Below, in pieces: positions 14,389-22,132 of a stretch of DNA of 32,995 nucleotides (position 1 is its first letter; the number at the start of each line of letters is the position of its first letter). Source of the DNA: Planctomycetota bacterium (GTDB lineage: Bacteria; Planctomycetota; Planctomycetia; Gemmatales; Gemmataceae); contig JAIOPV010000289.1 of NCBI GenBank assembly GCA_021413735.1, forward strand, positions 1 through 32,995. The letters run 5' to 3'. Position numbers and translations under genes: made by a program. The notes under the pieces were generated by a model that had not been told where the DNA came from, searched no databases, and saw only the letters and a program-made list of their open reading frames with translations.

Positions 14389-15108
14389 ATGCTTCCAAGA
14401 GTGCTCGAACCCGAGGTGATGGACACCGCGGAGGATGCTCGCGATTACGATTCGATGGATCACTCGTCGGTGAACCTGCTCTTCGCGGCCGAGTTCCTCG
14501 AAATCTGGGATGGAACCTGCCCCATACTCGATGTTGGCACCGGAACCGCTCAGATTCCAATCGAACTGTGTGCCCTCCACCGCGCCCTTGCGGAAGCGTC
14601 ACGCGAAACCGTTCCCCATCTCAGCGCATCTACCTGGGGCGAAATCCGAATCACAGCAATCGACCTTGCGGAACACATGCTCGCGTTGGCACGGGTCAAC
14701 GTCGAACGGGCCGGATTGGGGAAGCAGGTCGCGATTGAAATGGCCGACGCGAAGAGCTTCGCGTATCCGGATGGGCACTTCGGCGCGGTCATCTCAAACA
14801 GCATCATCCATCACATTCCCGAACCGTCGGTGTGCTTCGCTGAGATGCACCGCGTGTGTGCGGTGAACGGAACAGTGTTTGTTCGCGATCTGCTGCGGCC
14901 ACCCAATTCCGCGACGCTCATCAAACTCGTCGATACCTACGCTGCAAAAGCAAACCCCCACCAGCGTCAGTTATTCGGCGAGTCGCTTCACGCGGCACTG
15001 ACGCTCGAAGAAGTTCGCGGTTTGGTTGGAGCGCTGGGCTATCCACCGGAAACCGTGCAGCAGACATCCGACCGACACTGGACATGGGCCGACGTGCGAC
15101 GGGCCTGA
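14389..15108 (+). CDS. Class I SAM-dependent methyltransferase
   Basis: A 239-residue Rossmann-fold methyltransferase. Motif I is ILDVGTGTAQIPIEL. An Asp after the second strand (ITAIDLAEHMLALA) would bind the SAM ribose. Motif II is AKSFAYPDGHFGAVISNSIIHHI, then CFAEMHRVCAVNGTVFVRDLLRP. The order matches UbiE/Methyltransf_11-type enzymes; the substrate cannot be told. The N-terminus MLPRVLEPEVMDTAEDARDYDSMDHSSVN is typical of a small-molecule methyltransferase. The ATG at 14389 is preferred over 14296, which would overlap the preceding gene by 86 nt. It ends just before a long palindrome at 15122. Confidence 0.88.
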   Translation: MLPRVLEPEVMDTAEDARDYDSMDHSSVNLLFAAEFLEIWDGTCPILDVGTGTAQIPIELCALHRALAEASRETVPHLSASTWGEIRITAIDLAEHMLALARVNVERAGLGKQVAIEMADAKSFAYPDGHFGAVISNSIIHHIPEPSVCFAEMHRVCAVNGTVFVRDLLRPPNSATLIKLVDTYAAKANPHQRQLFGESLHAALTLEEVRGLVGALGYPPETVQQTSDRHWTWADVRRA

Positions 15109-15121
15109 ACACCGATTCATC

Positions 15122-15196
15122 GCGAGCCACGGGGTTGATCCCCGTGGTCTTGTTTCAACGGAAGATAAGACCACGGGGATCAACCCCGTGGCTCGC
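15122..15196. repeat. Perfect 30-bp inverted repeat
   Basis: Arms 15122-15151 and 15167-15196 are exact reverse complements around a 15-nt centre. Each arm contains its own hairpin CCACGGGG-TTGAT-CCCCGTGG. The two-level palindrome is the same plan as elements A and B, with a different tail (TCTT). It starts 13 nt after the methyltransferase stop and could also terminate transcription. Confidence 0.85.
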
Positions 15197-15389
15197 AGAA
15201 CCTCCATTTGGCGAGCCAGGTAGACTGGGTCGGCGCGTGAAATTGCGGGGTCGGTAAGGATCGTGGTAAGCGTCGTTTACGGCGTCGGGAATTGGTTTGT
15301 TTTGGCGAGAGAATCGGCACGACGAGTGCTTGTTCATTCCTCGCCGGGCACACACCACAGTCGCAAGCCCGGCTCCCGAGGACTGAACG

Positions 15390-15533
15390 ATGATGACGAG
15401 CGCTGGCCTGTCCAACAATGACACCCTGCTCGCCCCCGTGGATGAGTTCCGCCCAGTTTTGCGTGACGAACTTCACGACATCGCACCCGCCGACCTTGGT
15501 GATTGGTGGATTGATTTGGGTTGCGGCGACTGA
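15390..15533 (+). CDS. Possible 47-residue acidic protein
   Basis: ATG-ATG start, 47 codons, TGA at 15531-15533. The product begins MMTSAGLSNND and ends GDWWIDLGCGD, with strong negative charge in its second half. GAGGA at 15378-15382 lies 7 nt before the ATG, and a strong hairpin terminator follows 30 nt after the stop. No family recognised. The third-position base preference is mixed, so this could be chance; the ribosome site plus terminator are the arguments in favour. Confidence 0.42.
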   Translation: MMTSAGLSNNDTLLAPVDEFRPVLRDELHDIAPADLGDWWIDLGCGD

Positions 15534-15562
15534 GTCGGCGTAACCATTCGCGTTGAATCGAG

Positions 15563-15603
15563 GGCGACCCCCAGGCAACAGCATTGCCTTGGGGTCGCCT
15601 TCT
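15563..15603 (+). terminator. Rho-independent-type terminator
   Basis: GGCGACCCC (15563-15571) pairs with GGGGTCGCC (15591-15599), continued by AGGCAA/TTGCCT after one mismatch, with a small loop CAGCA. It is followed by TTCTTTG. It would end a transcript over the small gene at 15390. Confidence 0.7.
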
Positions 15604-15624
15604 TTGCGTTTATAGTTCATGGTG

Positions 15625-15676
15625 TTCACCGCTTGCGGCTTTGCAGGTCAGAGCCTGTAAAGCCGCAAGCGGTGAA
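15625..15676. repeat. 23-bp inverted repeat of the CCGCTTGCGG family
   Basis: Arms 15625-15647 and 15654-15676 pair at 22 of 23 positions around TCAGAG. The arm word CACCGCTTGCGGC is shared, with changes, by palindromes at 17491 and 32663, so they form a family. No gene lies on either side within 400 nt to the right. Confidence 0.75.
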
Positions 15677-16160
15677 TCGGACCCCTCGACCGTGTAACTT
15701 CGGCGTGTAACTCTTTCTCGCCTTTCTACACGAAGTGACATTCTTACCGAATCATGGCAGAATCTACTCGCCGGGGACGTTCTGATAGATTTTCTTCCGG
15801 ACGAGAGTGGATGGTTCCGGGTCTGAAACGATGATTCCGGGTCTGAAACGATTGGTTCCGGGGGTGGGGTGGGGAAGTGGCCCGGAACCAATGAGAGACA
15901 CTCCCAAAAGCCCGCAGCGGACCTTTTCGGCGATGAAATGGGAAAGTGGTGTTTGCACAGGGGGGATAAGACGGTATGACTCCTTGTGTGGGGGCAACTC
16001 CACTGACAGGAGACGGCACTGCTTCGCGCATTCTCTCGACCCGATCACGCCAGGCCATTCCGTACTGAGTTGAGTCGAGTTCGTCGAATCCTGTCCGGAC
16101 GCGATCATTTCGGTCGCGACGCAATTTCCTGGGCCGCGAGGCTCACAAGGTGAGTGACTT
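15677..16160. other. Intergenic region upstream of the RRM gene: short tandem repeat and G-rich hairpin
   Basis: No protein gene seen. GATTCCGGGTCTGAAACG-type units recur from 15813 with a 20-21-nt step (two full copies and a third start). They run into a hairpin ATTGGTTCCGGG (15851-15862) with CCCGGAACCAAT (15881-15892) whose 18-nt loop is GGTGGGGTGGGGAAGTGG, able in principle to form G-G structures. The remainder has no clear element apart from the leader of the RRM gene. Confidence 0.5.
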
Positions 16161-16448
16161 TTGAGCAAGAAACTTTACGTCGGCAACCTGCCGTTCGATG
16201 CCAACGCTGACGAACTGCGGGAGATGTTCACGGCCTACGGGCGCGTGCTGAGCGCAACGCTGGTGACGGACCGCGAAACTGGTCGTCCTCGTGGTTTCGG
16301 CTTCGTCGAAATGCACGACGGTGGGGATGAAGCCATCCAGGCGCTGCACATGGCTCAGTTCGGCGGCCGCACCTTGACCGTCAACGAAGCGAAGCCCCGC
16401 GAAGAGCGGCCTCGCGTCGGAAGCGGCGGCCAGTCTCGCAATCGCTGA
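16161..16448 (+). CDS. Small single-RRM RNA-binding protein, TTG start
   Basis: A 95-residue glycine-poor RRM protein of the kind found in cyanobacteria and planctomycetes. RNP2 is LYVGNL (residues 5-10) and RNP1 is RGFGFVEM; both carry the aromatic residues that stack on RNA bases. The C-terminal 20 residues are basic and disordered (REERPRVGSGGQSRNR). It probably acts as an RNA chaperone or cold-response factor. The start must be TTG at 16161: AAGGTGAG lies 6 nt upstream, the domain begins four residues later, and the first in-frame ATG is inside the domain. A terminator follows 27 nt after the stop. Confidence 0.92.
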   Translation: MSKKLYVGNLPFDANADELREMFTAYGRVLSATLVTDRETGRPRGFGFVEMHDGGDEAIQALHMAQFGGRTLTVNEAKPREERPRVGSGGQSRNR

Positions 16449-16475
16449 TTTCCATCGCGAACGGTAGAATCTGTC

Positions 16476-16505
16476 AAAGCCTACTCGTTCAACGGGTAGG
16501 CTTTT
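16476..16505 (+). terminator. Rho-independent terminator of the RRM gene
   Basis: AAAGCCTACTCG pairs with CGGGTAGGCTTT around a short loop TTCAA, and TTTT ends the stem. It is the clearest intrinsic terminator of the window. Confidence 0.85.
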
Positions 16506-16548
16506 CAGTTTGGTGAATGAGAACTCATTTGATGTTTGAGGATCACCA

Positions 16549-17289
16549 ATGCCCACCAACTACGACCCCATCGCGGCACTGTACCAACTGTCGAAACAGC
16601 AACCGTGGCGAAGGCACATCGAAGCGTTCTCATTCCTCGACTTGATCGGCGACGTCACCGGGAAATCCGTGCTCGACGTGGCCTGTGGTGAAGGCTTTTA
16701 CACGCGAATGATTCGTCAGCGTGGAGCGGCGAAGGTTACGGGCGTTGATCTATCCGCTGGCATGATCGAACTGGCTCGAAAGCAAGAAGCCGACCATCAA
16801 CTCGGCATCGAGTATCAGATCGCGGACGCTCTGAAACTCTCGCTGCCAGCCGAGTACGATCTGGTGATCGCGGCATATCTGTTGAACTACGCTCGTGATC
16901 GTGCGGAGTTGCGGGCCATGTGTGATGGCATCGCACGCAGTCTGAAACCAGGCGGGCGGTTCGTCACGGTGAACACCAACCCAGCGATAGACTTCCCGAC
17001 GCTGCCTTCGTATCGGAAGTACGGCTTCGAGGCGTCGGCTTCTGGCGACTGGCGAGAAGGCTCGCCGATCAAGTGGAAGTTCTACCTCGGAGACCGCACG
17101 TTCGAGATCGAGAACTATTACCTCGACATTGCCGCTCACGAGGAAGCGCTAACGGCCGCAGGCTTCCGGAATATTCGCTGGCACGGTCCGCGACTGTCGC
17201 CAGAGGGCAAGGCGGAATACGGCGACGAGTTCTGGTCGATGCTGATGACGCAGTGCCCGGTGACGTTCCTCGAATGCACTCGAATGTAG
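16549..17289 (+). CDS. Class I SAM-dependent methyltransferase
   Basis: A 246-residue enzyme. Motif I is VLDVACGEGFYTRMI. The ribose-binding acidic residue is in VTGVDLSAGMIELA. Motif II/III are ADALKLSLPAEYDLVIAAYLLNYA and SLKPGGRFVTVNTNP. The N-terminus YDPIAALYQLSKQQPWRRHIEAFSFLDLIG resembles small-molecule methyltransferases (toxin or antibiotic O/N-methylation type), but the substrate is unknown. It is not closely similar to the methyltransferase at 14389. Single gene after the RRM terminator; the solo retron-like RNA begins 40 nt after its stop. Confidence 0.9.
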   Translation: MPTNYDPIAALYQLSKQQPWRRHIEAFSFLDLIGDVTGKSVLDVACGEGFYTRMIRQRGAAKVTGVDLSAGMIELARKQEADHQLGIEYQIADALKLSLPAEYDLVIAAYLLNYARDRAELRAMCDGIARSLKPGGRFVTVNTNPAIDFPTLPSYRKYGFEASASGDWREGSPIKWKFYLGDRTFEIENYYLDIAAHEEALTAAGFRNIRWHGPRLSPEGKAEYGDEFWSMLMTQCPVTFLECTRM

Positions 17290-17329
17290 TTGCCTCGCGG
17301 TCGGAACGCCGATTGAATGAGCATGCCCA

Positions 17330-17473
17330 TTCGCGGCAACGAGCCAGCGAAAACTGCGGCGTTACGCCGTGGGTGGATTGCAATGCCGGCCAGAACGCAC
17401 CCTCCATCGGGGTGAATGACAGGTTCTTCACCCCGATCGGAGGGTGCAGAGATCGAAAGTAGCTGGCCGCGAA
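17330..17473 (+). ncRNA. Solo retron-like msr-msd unit, opposite orientation to the array
   Basis: Same plan as the array units, on the plus strand. The outer stem is TTCGCGG (17330-17336) with CCGCGAA (17467-17473) and CCAGC (17344-17348) with GCTGG (17462-17466). AGCGAAAACTGCGGCG follows directly, G17347 being the candidate branching base. The short CGGCG-TTA-CGCCG hairpin, GTGGGTGG and ATGCCGGCCAG are conserved. The long hairpin is unrelated in sequence to the others: GCACCCTCC plus ATCGGGGTGAA (17397-17416) with TTCACCCCGAT, a bulged C, and GGAGGGTGC (17427-17447). Then GAAAGTAGC and a2. It lies 15 kb from the reverse transcriptase, so any use of it would be in trans. Confidence 0.72.
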
Positions 17474-17490
17474 GGGGCGTGTTCTTGGTG

Positions 17491-17536
17491 TTCGCGGCTT
17501 GCGGCATCACACCCCTGCTCTGCCGCAAGCCGCGAA
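17491..17536. terminator. 16-bp perfect hairpin between convergent features
   Basis: TTCGCGGCTTGCGGCA (17491-17506) with its reverse complement (17521-17536), 14-nt loop. It shares the GCTTGCGG word with the palindromes at 15625 and 32663. It lies just after the solo RNA and just after the stop of the minus-strand LRR gene (17543), so it could serve both as terminator. Confidence 0.6.
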
Positions 17537-17542
17537 TATCCG

Positions 17543-18868
17543 TCATGAGTTCGGGAGCGTTCGCGGGTGGGAAATGCGTCGCCGCATCTCGGCGGCTTCC
17601 CTCATGCCTCGCAACGCCGCCGAAGTCACGTCGCCAATCGCCACCGGCACCTCGCCCCCATCCGATGCCTGCACGTTGCCGGTCAGTTTGAGATGGACCC
17701 CCGAGTCGCCCCTCGCTCCGTGAAGAACGCCAATTCCATAACGAGTCAGCCGATTGTCTGAGAGATCGAGCACTCTCAGGCGAGCCATCAACTCCGGCAA
17801 ATGACCCCGAACTGCGGACATGCCAGCATCCGTAATCTGGTTCCCACTCAGTTTCAGCGAACAGACGTTGCCAATGTTCGGCGACGCGATGAGTGCCGCG
17901 AAACCACGATCACTCAGGTAGTTCGCGGACAGATCGAGAGACGCACAGCAAGCCAGCGCCGGACACTCGGCAAGCGCCGCCACGCCGTCTGGGCCGATTC
18001 CATTTTGACGCAGATCCAGATGCGGCGAATGGGTCAGCATTCGTTCCAGCAAGGCCGCATGCGCCAGATGTGCCATGCCTTCATCGCCGAAGTGATTGCC
18101 TTTGAGTCGCAACGTGTTCAATCGTGGAAACGCCTTCTTGGTCGTCAGCGCGAGAACTCCCGTCTCGTTGATGTCGTTCCCGCAGAGGTCGAGCGTCGTC
18201 AGACCCGCGAAGAAAGGCGACTCCGCCAGTTCGGCGACGCCGTGGCTGGTGATCTCCGCGTTGTCGTTCAGCAACAAGCTGGAGAGGTTCACGAGCGTGC
18301 TCGCCTTCGCGAGTGCTTCCAACCCCGCATCATCCAAGCCGTTGAACCCCAGATCGAGTTCGTCGAGGTGTGTCAAGAAGGGCGAGCGAATCAGTACATT
18401 CAACCCGCCATTGCCCAGATCGTTCCCGCACAGGTCGAGTTCGCGAACCAACGCCAACAGCGGCGACTCGATGAGTTTCTCCATCACCGGAGCTGCGTCG
18501 AGGAGTCGAAGTCGCCGGACACGCGCCAGCCGAAACAGCTCTGCGCCATTGGTGAGGAAGGCTTCCGCATCGACGCTCACGGAATCGAGAACCCCTCGAC
18601 GGAACTCGGCTGCCGCGATCAGATGGCTGAGATGTTCTTGCCACTCCGCGGAGTGTGTCGCGTGGAGTTCGGCATTGCGATCGGCCAGTTCGGTGCGGCG
18701 GTGGTCATCGTCTGGCAGTTTGGCGAGTGCGATTTGCACACGGACGAGTTCGGCACGTTCGGGTTCGCCGGAGTCGTCGAGGAAATCGGCGTACATCAAC
18801 CGCGGCCCGTCGTCGTGGTATCGGGTGAAGATCGCGTCCAGAAATGGTTCTTCGTCCGTGAACGGCAT
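17543..18868 (-). CDS. TIGR02996-domain leucine-rich-repeat protein
   Basis: A 441-residue protein. It begins with the Gemmata-type module (MPFTDEEPFLDAIFTRYHDD, then PRLMYADFLDDSGEPERAELVRVQIALAKL). From about residue 130 follow about nine leucine-rich repeats of the ribonuclease-inhibitor kind (for example LRELDLCGNDLGNGGLNVL and LDLSANYLSDRGFAAL). Such proteins are many in Gemmata genomes and have no settled function; the repeats suggest protein binding. The start at 18868 opens exactly at the module. A promoter (TTCACA, 16 bp, TATACT) ends only 6 nt before this ATG, which suggests a leaderless message. The upstream in-frame start at 18973 would lie above that promoter. Confidence 0.88.
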   Translation of the reverse strand: MPFTDEEPFLDAIFTRYHDDGPRLMYADFLDDSGEPERAELVRVQIALAKLPDDDHRRTELADRNAELHATHSAEWQEHLSHLIAAAEFRRGVLDSVSVDAEAFLTNGAELFRLARVRRLRLLDAAPVMEKLIESPLLALVRELDLCGNDLGNGGLNVLIRSPFLTHLDELDLGFNGLDDAGLEALAKASTLVNLSSLLLNDNAEITSHGVAELAESPFFAGLTTLDLCGNDINETGVLALTTKKAFPRLNTLRLKGNHFGDEGMAHLAHAALLERMLTHSPHLDLRQNGIGPDGVAALAECPALACCASLDLSANYLSDRGFAALIASPNIGNVCSLKLSGNQITDAGMSAVRGHLPELMARLRVLDLSDNRLTRYGIGVLHGARGDSGVHLKLTGNVQASDGGEVPVAIGDVTSAALRGMREAAEMRRRISHPRTLPNS

Positions 18869-18874
18869 GCGCCG

Positions 18875-18902
18875 AGTATACCGCGTGTCCGGCGAGTGTG
18901 AA
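18875..18902 (-). promoter_or_regulatory. Promoter placing transcription start at the LRR gene's ATG
   Basis: On the minus strand TTCACA (complement of 18897-18902), a 16-bp spacer and TATACT (complement of 18875-18880). The ATG (18868) begins 6 nt after the -10 hexamer, so the predicted first transcribed base is at or beside the start codon, and no Shine-Dalgarno is visible. Confidence 0.55.
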
Positions 18903-19143
18903 ACTACTGGAATCGCAGATTGACGAGCGACGATTCGTGATTCCGTGAAACGGCCCGTGGGCGGGGTCGTCAATTCTTCGGCAGGATCGGCGCAGTCGGC
19001 ACAACCACCGCGATCTCGGCTCGTTGGCCGTCCATTCGAGTTGACTCAACTCAGCGTTCGATTATGCTCAAGTATGAGGGGTCAGCGTATAATCTCGCGT
19101 CCCCGCAAATCTCCCAGTCTCTGCACCCGACGACGAGGAACAC

Positions 19144-20721
19144 ATGGCAAAGAAAGCCGCTGGTGGCAAAGAAACAAGTCTGCCTCTGATCCTGGCGCTG
19201 GTGTTCTTTGTTCTCACCACGATCACCTTCGGTGTGCTGTGGTACATGCAGTTCGCTGACCAGGAAGCGAAGGTCAAGACTGTCGATGACGCGAAGAAAG
19301 ACGCTGCCGCGGCTCGTGAGCTCGCAAAGAAACACGAATTGAAGGCTCGGCTCTATCGCATCTACCTTGGCGCCGATGAAGGCGAAGATAGAACGCAGTT
19401 GGCAGGCGATCACAAGGCCGGCGATGAACTTTCCATTGAATTGAAGCGGATCAACAACGAACTGGCGAAGAAGATGGGCCTCGCTGACGCCACTTCGCTT
19501 CCCGAAGAACTGAAGATTTGGGGCGTGGATGACGCGGGGAAGATCGGTGAACCGCCGACCAAGGCGTTCGTTGAGGCTGTGTCGGCGTCCATCAAGGAAC
19601 GCGATGCGGCCAAGGCTGAAGAAGCCAAAACCACCAAACTCTACAAAGATGCGGCGGCGGGTTACGAGAGCGCCGGAAAGGTGCTCCAGGAAGCCCGAGC
19701 CGCGTTCGCCAAAGTCGCCGAGGATCTGCCGAAGGACTTCAAGACCAAGCTCGATGCCCAGATCGCACTGTTCGAGGCACGCAAGGCGAAGTTCATCGGT
19801 GCAGAAGCACAGACTCGCGGGGAACTCGACAAGGCGATGGAAGAGAAAGGCAGTCTCGAACGCGACCAGAAGAAAAAGCAGGAACAGATCAACGGCCTGC
19901 TCGACCAGATCGCGATCCTCATCAAAGAGCAGGCGAAGAATCAGGTCAATCAGTTCGCGTTCGAGGAACCGCAGGGCAAGATTCTCCGACGCCCAGAGCC
20001 AGGAGTTGTCGAGATCAACCTCGGTTCTGCCGACCTCGTACGTCCGGGTCTAACCTTCACCGTGCTGCCGAACGATTACCAGGAGAAGGGTCGGCAGTCG
20101 CGCGTTCGGATCCTGCGAGTGCCCGATGAACGCGGCCAGTACAAGAACGTTGAACGGTTCGTGGAGAAGGCGACGATCGAGGTGATCGACGTTGTTGGTC
20201 CGCACTTGGCCCGTTGTCGCGTGACGCAGGAGTTCGACCCGATTCGCGATGGGGCTGCTCCCGGCGACCTGCTCTACAACTCGGTGTGGCGCAAGGGCAC
20301 CGCCGATCACATCGCGCTCGTTGGGATCTTCGACATCAACGGCGACGGTACCGATGACATCGAGGCCGTGATTCGCGATATGAATCGGATGGGCGTTCCG
20401 GTCGATGCATTTTACGACCTGAAGCAACGCAAGTGGATTGGCCAGATCAACGAGCAGACTCGATATCTCGTCGAGGGTTGGTATCCAGCAAACTCGGCGA
20501 ACGACCCGAACCGTGATGACAAGACGAAGCTCATCGCAGCGATGACGGGGGCAGTCACGTTCGGTCGCGAGAAGGGTGTCGCAGTGGTGAAGTTCCAGGA
20601 CTTCTTCCCACGGATGGGGTACCGCGTGAAGCTCGACCTTCCGGTGGAGAAACTCAATCAGGCGACGGCACCGTACCTGAACCGAGTTGCAAGCATTGAA
20701 GCTCCGCCGATGAAAGAATGA
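19144..20721 (+). CDS. Membrane-anchored coiled-coil protein of unknown function
   Basis: A 525-residue protein. After a short basic start there is one membrane segment (about 14-35, LPLILALVFFVLTTITFGVLWYM). A long charged helical region follows (about 38-270, dense in Lys/Glu/Ala with heptad character, strongest at EKGSLERDQKKKQEQINGLL). The C-terminal half is globular, with beta-rich segments (PGVVEINLGSADLVRPGLTFTVLP; ALVGIFDINGDGTDDIEAVIRDMNRMGVPVDAF). The last part of that, with GAVTFGREKGVAVVKFQDF, faintly recalls a BRCT fold; not certain. The tail is extracytoplasmic if the anchor is N-in. AGGAA lies 6 nt before the ATG; TATAAT at 19088-19093 may be the -10 box. Proteins of this design appear conserved in planctomycetes. 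Confidence 0.82.
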   Translation: MAKKAAGGKETSLPLILALVFFVLTTITFGVLWYMQFADQEAKVKTVDDAKKDAAAARELAKKHELKARLYRIYLGADEGEDRTQLAGDHKAGDELSIELKRINNELAKKMGLADATSLPEELKIWGVDDAGKIGEPPTKAFVEAVSASIKERDAAKAEEAKTTKLYKDAAAGYESAGKVLQEARAAFAKVAEDLPKDFKTKLDAQIALFEARKAKFIGAEAQTRGELDKAMEEKGSLERDQKKKQEQINGLLDQIAILIKEQAKNQVNQFAFEEPQGKILRRPEPGVVEINLGSADLVRPGLTFTVLPNDYQEKGRQSRVRILRVPDERGQYKNVERFVEKATIEVIDVVGPHLARCRVTQEFDPIRDGAAPGDLLYNSVWRKGTADHIALVGIFDINGDGTDDIEAVIRDMNRMGVPVDAFYDLKQRKWIGQINEQTRYLVEGWYPANSANDPNRDDKTKLIAAMTGAVTFGREKGVAVVKFQDFFPRMGYRVKLDLPVEKLNQATAPYLNRVASIEAPPMKE

Positions 20722-20732
20722 AACTGACCGGC

Positions 20733-20773
20733 AAAGCTTAGCGGCGATCCCAAAAGGATCGCCGCTAAGCTTT
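20733..20773. terminator. 18-bp perfect bidirectional terminator overlapping a stop codon
   Basis: AAAGCTTAGCGGCGATCC (20733-20750) with its exact reverse complement (20756-20773), loop CAAAA. The minus-strand phosphopantetheinyl transferase ends inside it: its last codons AAA GCT TAG form the outer part of the stem. It serves the convergent coiled-coil gene as well. Confidence 0.8.
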
Positions 20774-21481
20774 GGTACTGACCGCAACGGCAGCCGCGAA
20801 ACCGGCGATCGGCTCCCAGGCTGTCAGCCCCCAGTTCTTCGCGATCAATTCGGGATGTCGCGCCGCGAGCAATGTCGCGGGTCGTGTTGGGTTCAGCTCC
20901 ACATCAAACTCGCTCAAAGTTGTCACACTCAAACCAGCCGCCTTGATGATGGCTTCCTTGCACGTCCACGCACGGAAGAAGCCTTGTGGTCGAAGTTCCG
21001 TTGGCAGATCGCGATACGCTGCGCACTCTGCAACCGAGAAGAACCGTTCGACCAACCCGTCGGGGTTCGCGAGCGTTCGCACTTGTTCGACGTCGATTCC
21101 CACAGGTCGTGTTGCAAGCGCGATGAGCGCGACCGCGTCCGTGTGAGTTACGTTGAAGTGCAACTCGCCGACCCCGAGGACTGGCTTCCCGGCACCGGTG
21201 TAGGTAATCGGCACATCACACGGAGATTGCCTGAGGCAGTTGCCGAGGATTTGCCTGAGCAACCCGCGACCGGTGACGAACTGGTGCCGGGGCTTGCGAA
21301 TCTTGTAGCGGTCGGCACGTTCGCGTTCTTCGTTCGTCAGACACGCGAACAGCGTGGCTTCGCTCTGCGGCGGTGCGTCGAGAGGAATCGCCCACATACG
21401 CACTTCGCCATCGGTTGGCGTACCCCCGAGTTCATCACAGGACGCCAGCACGACACGCGGAGCATTCAGAGCGTTTGGCAT
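20765..21481 (-). CDS. 4'-phosphopantetheinyl transferase (Sfp type)
   Basis: A 238-residue enzyme that moves phosphopantetheine from coenzyme A to a Ser on acyl, peptidyl or aryl carrier proteins. Key residues are in place: RHQFVTGRGLLRQIL, FNVTHTD (109-115, the CoA-binding His), GIDVE (Asp130 and Glu132, magnesium), FFSVAECAAY, and WTCKEAIIKAAG (Trp172, Lys175, Glu176). The length matches Sfp rather than AcpS. No carrier protein or synthase gene is in the window, so its targets are elsewhere. It starts 2 nt after the preceding gene's stop, so the two are translationally linked. The gene ends in the shared terminator. Confidence 0.92.
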   Translation of the reverse strand: MPNALNAPRVVLASCDELGGTPTDGEVRMWAIPLDAPPQSEATLFACLTNEERERADRYKIRKPRHQFVTGRGLLRQILGNCLRQSPCDVPITYTGAGKPVLGVGELHFNVTHTDAVALIALATRPVGIDVEQVRTLANPDGLVERFFSVAECAAYRDLPTELRPQGFFRAWTCKEAIIKAAGLSVTTLSEFDVELNPTRPATLLAARHPELIAKNWGLTAWEPIAGFAAAVAVSTKA

Positions 21482-21483
21482 GT

Positions 21484-22131
21484 TCAGTCCACGTCATCGC
21501 GGGTGAGGAAGCGTTCGACTTCGGCAGCGGTCTTCGACGTGCCGGTGCCCGGCAGCGTCAGCCCGACCGAATTGATGACCCTACGAGCGGCGAGATCTGG
21601 TTCGTCGATGATGGCTTTGTGCAAAACACCGAGTGGGTTCGCGATTCCCCGCACCCACGGCAACAAGCTGTTGTTAATGGCGACGATGTACGATTCGCCG
21701 TGTGGCAGTTCCAGTTCCGTGACGAACGGCAGATACTTCGCTTCGCCTGTTGGGAACATGGGGTTGAACTTCGCGACGAACTCGGGCAGCGGAAGCTCTG
21801 CCTCGACTGCGGCTTTGCTCGAATCGGCGATGAAGATGCGACTTCGCACGGAACTCGCTTCGTAGCCAAGAAGCAATAACGACGCGGTTGGAGCGCCGTC
21901 GCGGTGGAATTTCGAGCTGACTTGCTGATCGAACCGACCGAGGCGTTCGGCCACGAACCTGACCGGAAACGCCTCAACGAGTGCGAAGATAGTTCGTCGC
22001 AGTTCGTGCGAATCCACGGGCTTCGCGAATCGTAGCACGGCGAAGCCGCGTTGATCGAGCGTCGTGCGCCACACACGACTGAACAGCTCTGCTGCGATTG
22101 CGGTTGGGTTATCGGGATCAAGAAGCAGCAT
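21484..22131 (-). CDS. Possible Fe(II)/2-oxoglutarate-type oxygenase
   Basis: A 215-residue protein. KFHRDGAP (His76, Asp78) is an HxD pair; a later His171 (GVLHKAI) and Arg183/184 about 12 residues on fit the order HxD...H...R of Fe(II)/2OG dioxygenases of the double-stranded beta-helix fold. The N-terminal LFSRVWRTTLDQRGFAVLRF also looks like the start of such enzymes. This is motif reading only; no close family was recognised. The start at 22131 follows the DUF4058 stop by 1 nt; a longer frame to 22239 would overlap that gene. It is the middle gene of a three-gene operon ending in a phosphopantetheinyl transferase. Confidence 0.6.
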   Translation of the reverse strand: MLLLDPDNPTAIAAELFSRVWRTTLDQRGFAVLRFAKPVDSHELRRTIFALVEAFPVRFVAERLGRFDQQVSSKFHRDGAPTASLLLLGYEASSVRSRIFIADSSKAAVEAELPLPEFVAKFNPMFPTGEAKYLPFVTELELPHGESYIVAINNSLLPWVRGIANPLGVLHKAIIDEPDLAARRVINSVGLTLPGTGTSKTAAEVERFLTRDDVD

Positions 22132-22132
22132 T

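Noticed and set aside
15180-15629. 149-codon minus-strand frame
   Set aside because: Runs through a terminator hairpin and the arm of the 30-bp palindrome; no ribosome site and no domain.
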